This document shows, piece after piece, positions 5,170-5,873 of a stretch of DNA of 5,873 nt. The translations under genes were made by a program, and so were the position numbers. Source of the DNA: Gemmatimonadota bacterium (GTDB taxonomy: Bacteria > Gemmatimonadota > Gemmatimonadetes > Gemmatimonadales > Gemmatimonadaceae). Under the pieces are notes generated by a model. It had not been told where the DNA came from, did not search any database, and saw only the letters and a program-made list of their open reading frames with translations. Each line of letters opens with the position of its first letter. Within the stretch, counting starts at the first letter, position 1. The stretch spans positions 1-5,873 of the forward strand of contig JAOUHR010000136.1 of NCBI GenBank assembly GCA_029884515.1, in the 5' to 3' direction.

Positions 5170-5873
5170 ATGGCCTTCAAGCTCACCTACTCCACGATGT
5201 TCGACCCGCCGCCGGAGCTGCACGACCGCTTCGATGCCGCGATGCGGGCGATGCGCGGCAGGCTCGGCGCGACCCACCCGCTCCACATCGCGGGCAAGGA
5301 CGTCGCCACCAGGCGCACGCGGGCGAACACGTCGCCCACCGACCGCAACCAGGTGCTCGGCGAGTTCGCCTCGGCCTCGCCGGCCGAGGTGGACGCCGCG
5401 ATGCGCGCCGCCGCGGCCGCGTTCCCCGCCTGGCGCTCCACGCCGGCCGGGGAGCGCATCCGGCTCCTGCGGAAGGTCGCCGCGCTCATCGAGGAGCGCG
5501 TCTACGAGATCGGCGCCGCGCTCACGCTGGAGGTCGGCAAGAACCGGATGGAGGCGCTCGGCGAGACACAGGAGACCGCCGACTTCTTCACCGTGTACTG
5601 CGACGAGTGGGAGCGCAACGCCGGCTTCGACCACACGTTGCCGGACGATCCCCTCATCGGCTTCAAGTCACACAACCGCAGCATCATGAAGCCGTACGGG
5701 GTGTGGGCGGTGATCACGCCGTTCAACTTCCCGCTCGCGCTCGCGGGAGGTCCCGTGGCGGCGGCGCTCGTCACCGGGAACACGGTGGTGCTCAAGTCCG
5801 CGAGCGACACGCCCTGGTCGGGCCGGCTGCTCGCCGACTGCATCCGCGACGCGGGGCTGCCACCGGGCGTGCT
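5170..5873 (+). CDS. Aldehyde dehydrogenase, P5C/glutamate-semialdehyde dehydrogenase-like, N-terminal part (runs off the window)
   Basis: The frame is open from ATG 5170 to the window end and gives 234 residues of an NAD(P)-dependent aldehyde dehydrogenase, a little under half of a typical 500-540. It opens MAFKLTYSTMFDPPPELHDR, an N-terminal extension as in stand-alone P5C dehydrogenases (PruA/RocA). Family blocks follow: SPTDRNQVLGEFASASPAEVDAAM (55-78), FPAWRSTPAGERIRLLRKVAALIEE (85-109), LTLEVGKNRMEALGE (118-132), KPYGVWAVITPFNFPLAL (174-191) with the oxyanion-hole Asn186, and VTGNTVVLKSASDTP (201-215) with Lys209 at the cofactor position. The catalytic Cys and Glu lie beyond the window. 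It should oxidise an aldehyde, possibly glutamate semialdehyde or the product of the upstream aminotransferase, to a carboxylate. The start is 7 nt after that gene's stop; the gap (GACCCCC) has no ribosome-binding site, so coupling or another initiation mode is expected. The class is sure, the substrate is not. Confidence 0.88.
   Translation, partial: MAFKLTYSTMFDPPPELHDRFDAAMRAMRGRLGATHPLHIAGKDVATRRTRANTSPTDRNQVLGEFASASPAEVDAAMRAAAAAFPAWRSTPAGERIRLLRKVAALIEERVYEIGAALTLEVGKNRMEALGETQETADFFTVYCDEWERNAGFDHTLPDDPLIGFKSHNRSIMKPYGVWAVITPFNFPLALAGGPVAAALVTGNTVVLKSASDTPWSGRLLADCIRDAGLPPGV

Noticed and set aside
3840..5186. Minus-strand open frame of 448 codons opposite the aminotransferase
   Set aside because: It mirrors the codon structure of the real gene and has no motifs; the plus-strand protein has all class III aminotransferase landmarks.

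Overview
The window is GC-rich, gene-dense bacterial DNA with no RNA genes, insertion sequences or CRISPR. An N-terminal fragment of a large MacB/FtsX-type permease of the ADOP kind (common in Acidobacteriota and Gemmatimonadota), long G/C-ending codon runs and an apparently leaderless promoter with a TATATT -10 box suggest a Gemmatimonadota- or Acidobacteriota-like chromosome. This assignment is inference, not proof.

Minus strand, positions 3733 down to 1: five genes in one direction. They are an IclR-family regulator (PcaR/PcaU/PobR-like), a dimethylargininase (DDAH), a small exported beta-rich probable outer-membrane protein, an HD-domain metal-dependent phosphohydrolase-like protein, and the start of the ADOP-type permease, cut by the window edge. 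The first three are joined by two ATGA stop/start overlaps, the fourth follows after 3 nt and the permease after 54 nt. No terminator is visible between any of them, so they look like one transcription unit. DDAH and the outer-membrane-like gene both begin at these overlaps, far inside the longest open frames that contain them.

Intergenic region 3734-3833 (100 bp): a compact divergent control region. It holds a perfect 15-bp palindrome and a degenerate 15-bp copy of it 19 bp away, probable binding sites for the IclR protein. A plausible promoter for the regulator has its -35 inside the first palindrome. A TATATT -10 box lies exactly 6 nt before the aminotransferase ATG, which predicts a leaderless mRNA.

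Plus strand, 3834 to the end: a class III PLP-dependent aminotransferase, then after 7 nt an NAD(P)-dependent aldehyde dehydrogenase resembling glutamate-semialdehyde (P5C) dehydrogenases, cut by the window edge. The pair fits an amine-to-aldehyde-to-acid route. With DDAH made from the regulator's own transcript, the most economical reading is a substrate-induced catabolic module for an amino acid or amine. Methylarginine, citrulline/ornithine or a related guanidino compound is a candidate. The enzyme classes are well supported; the substrate is a hypothesis.
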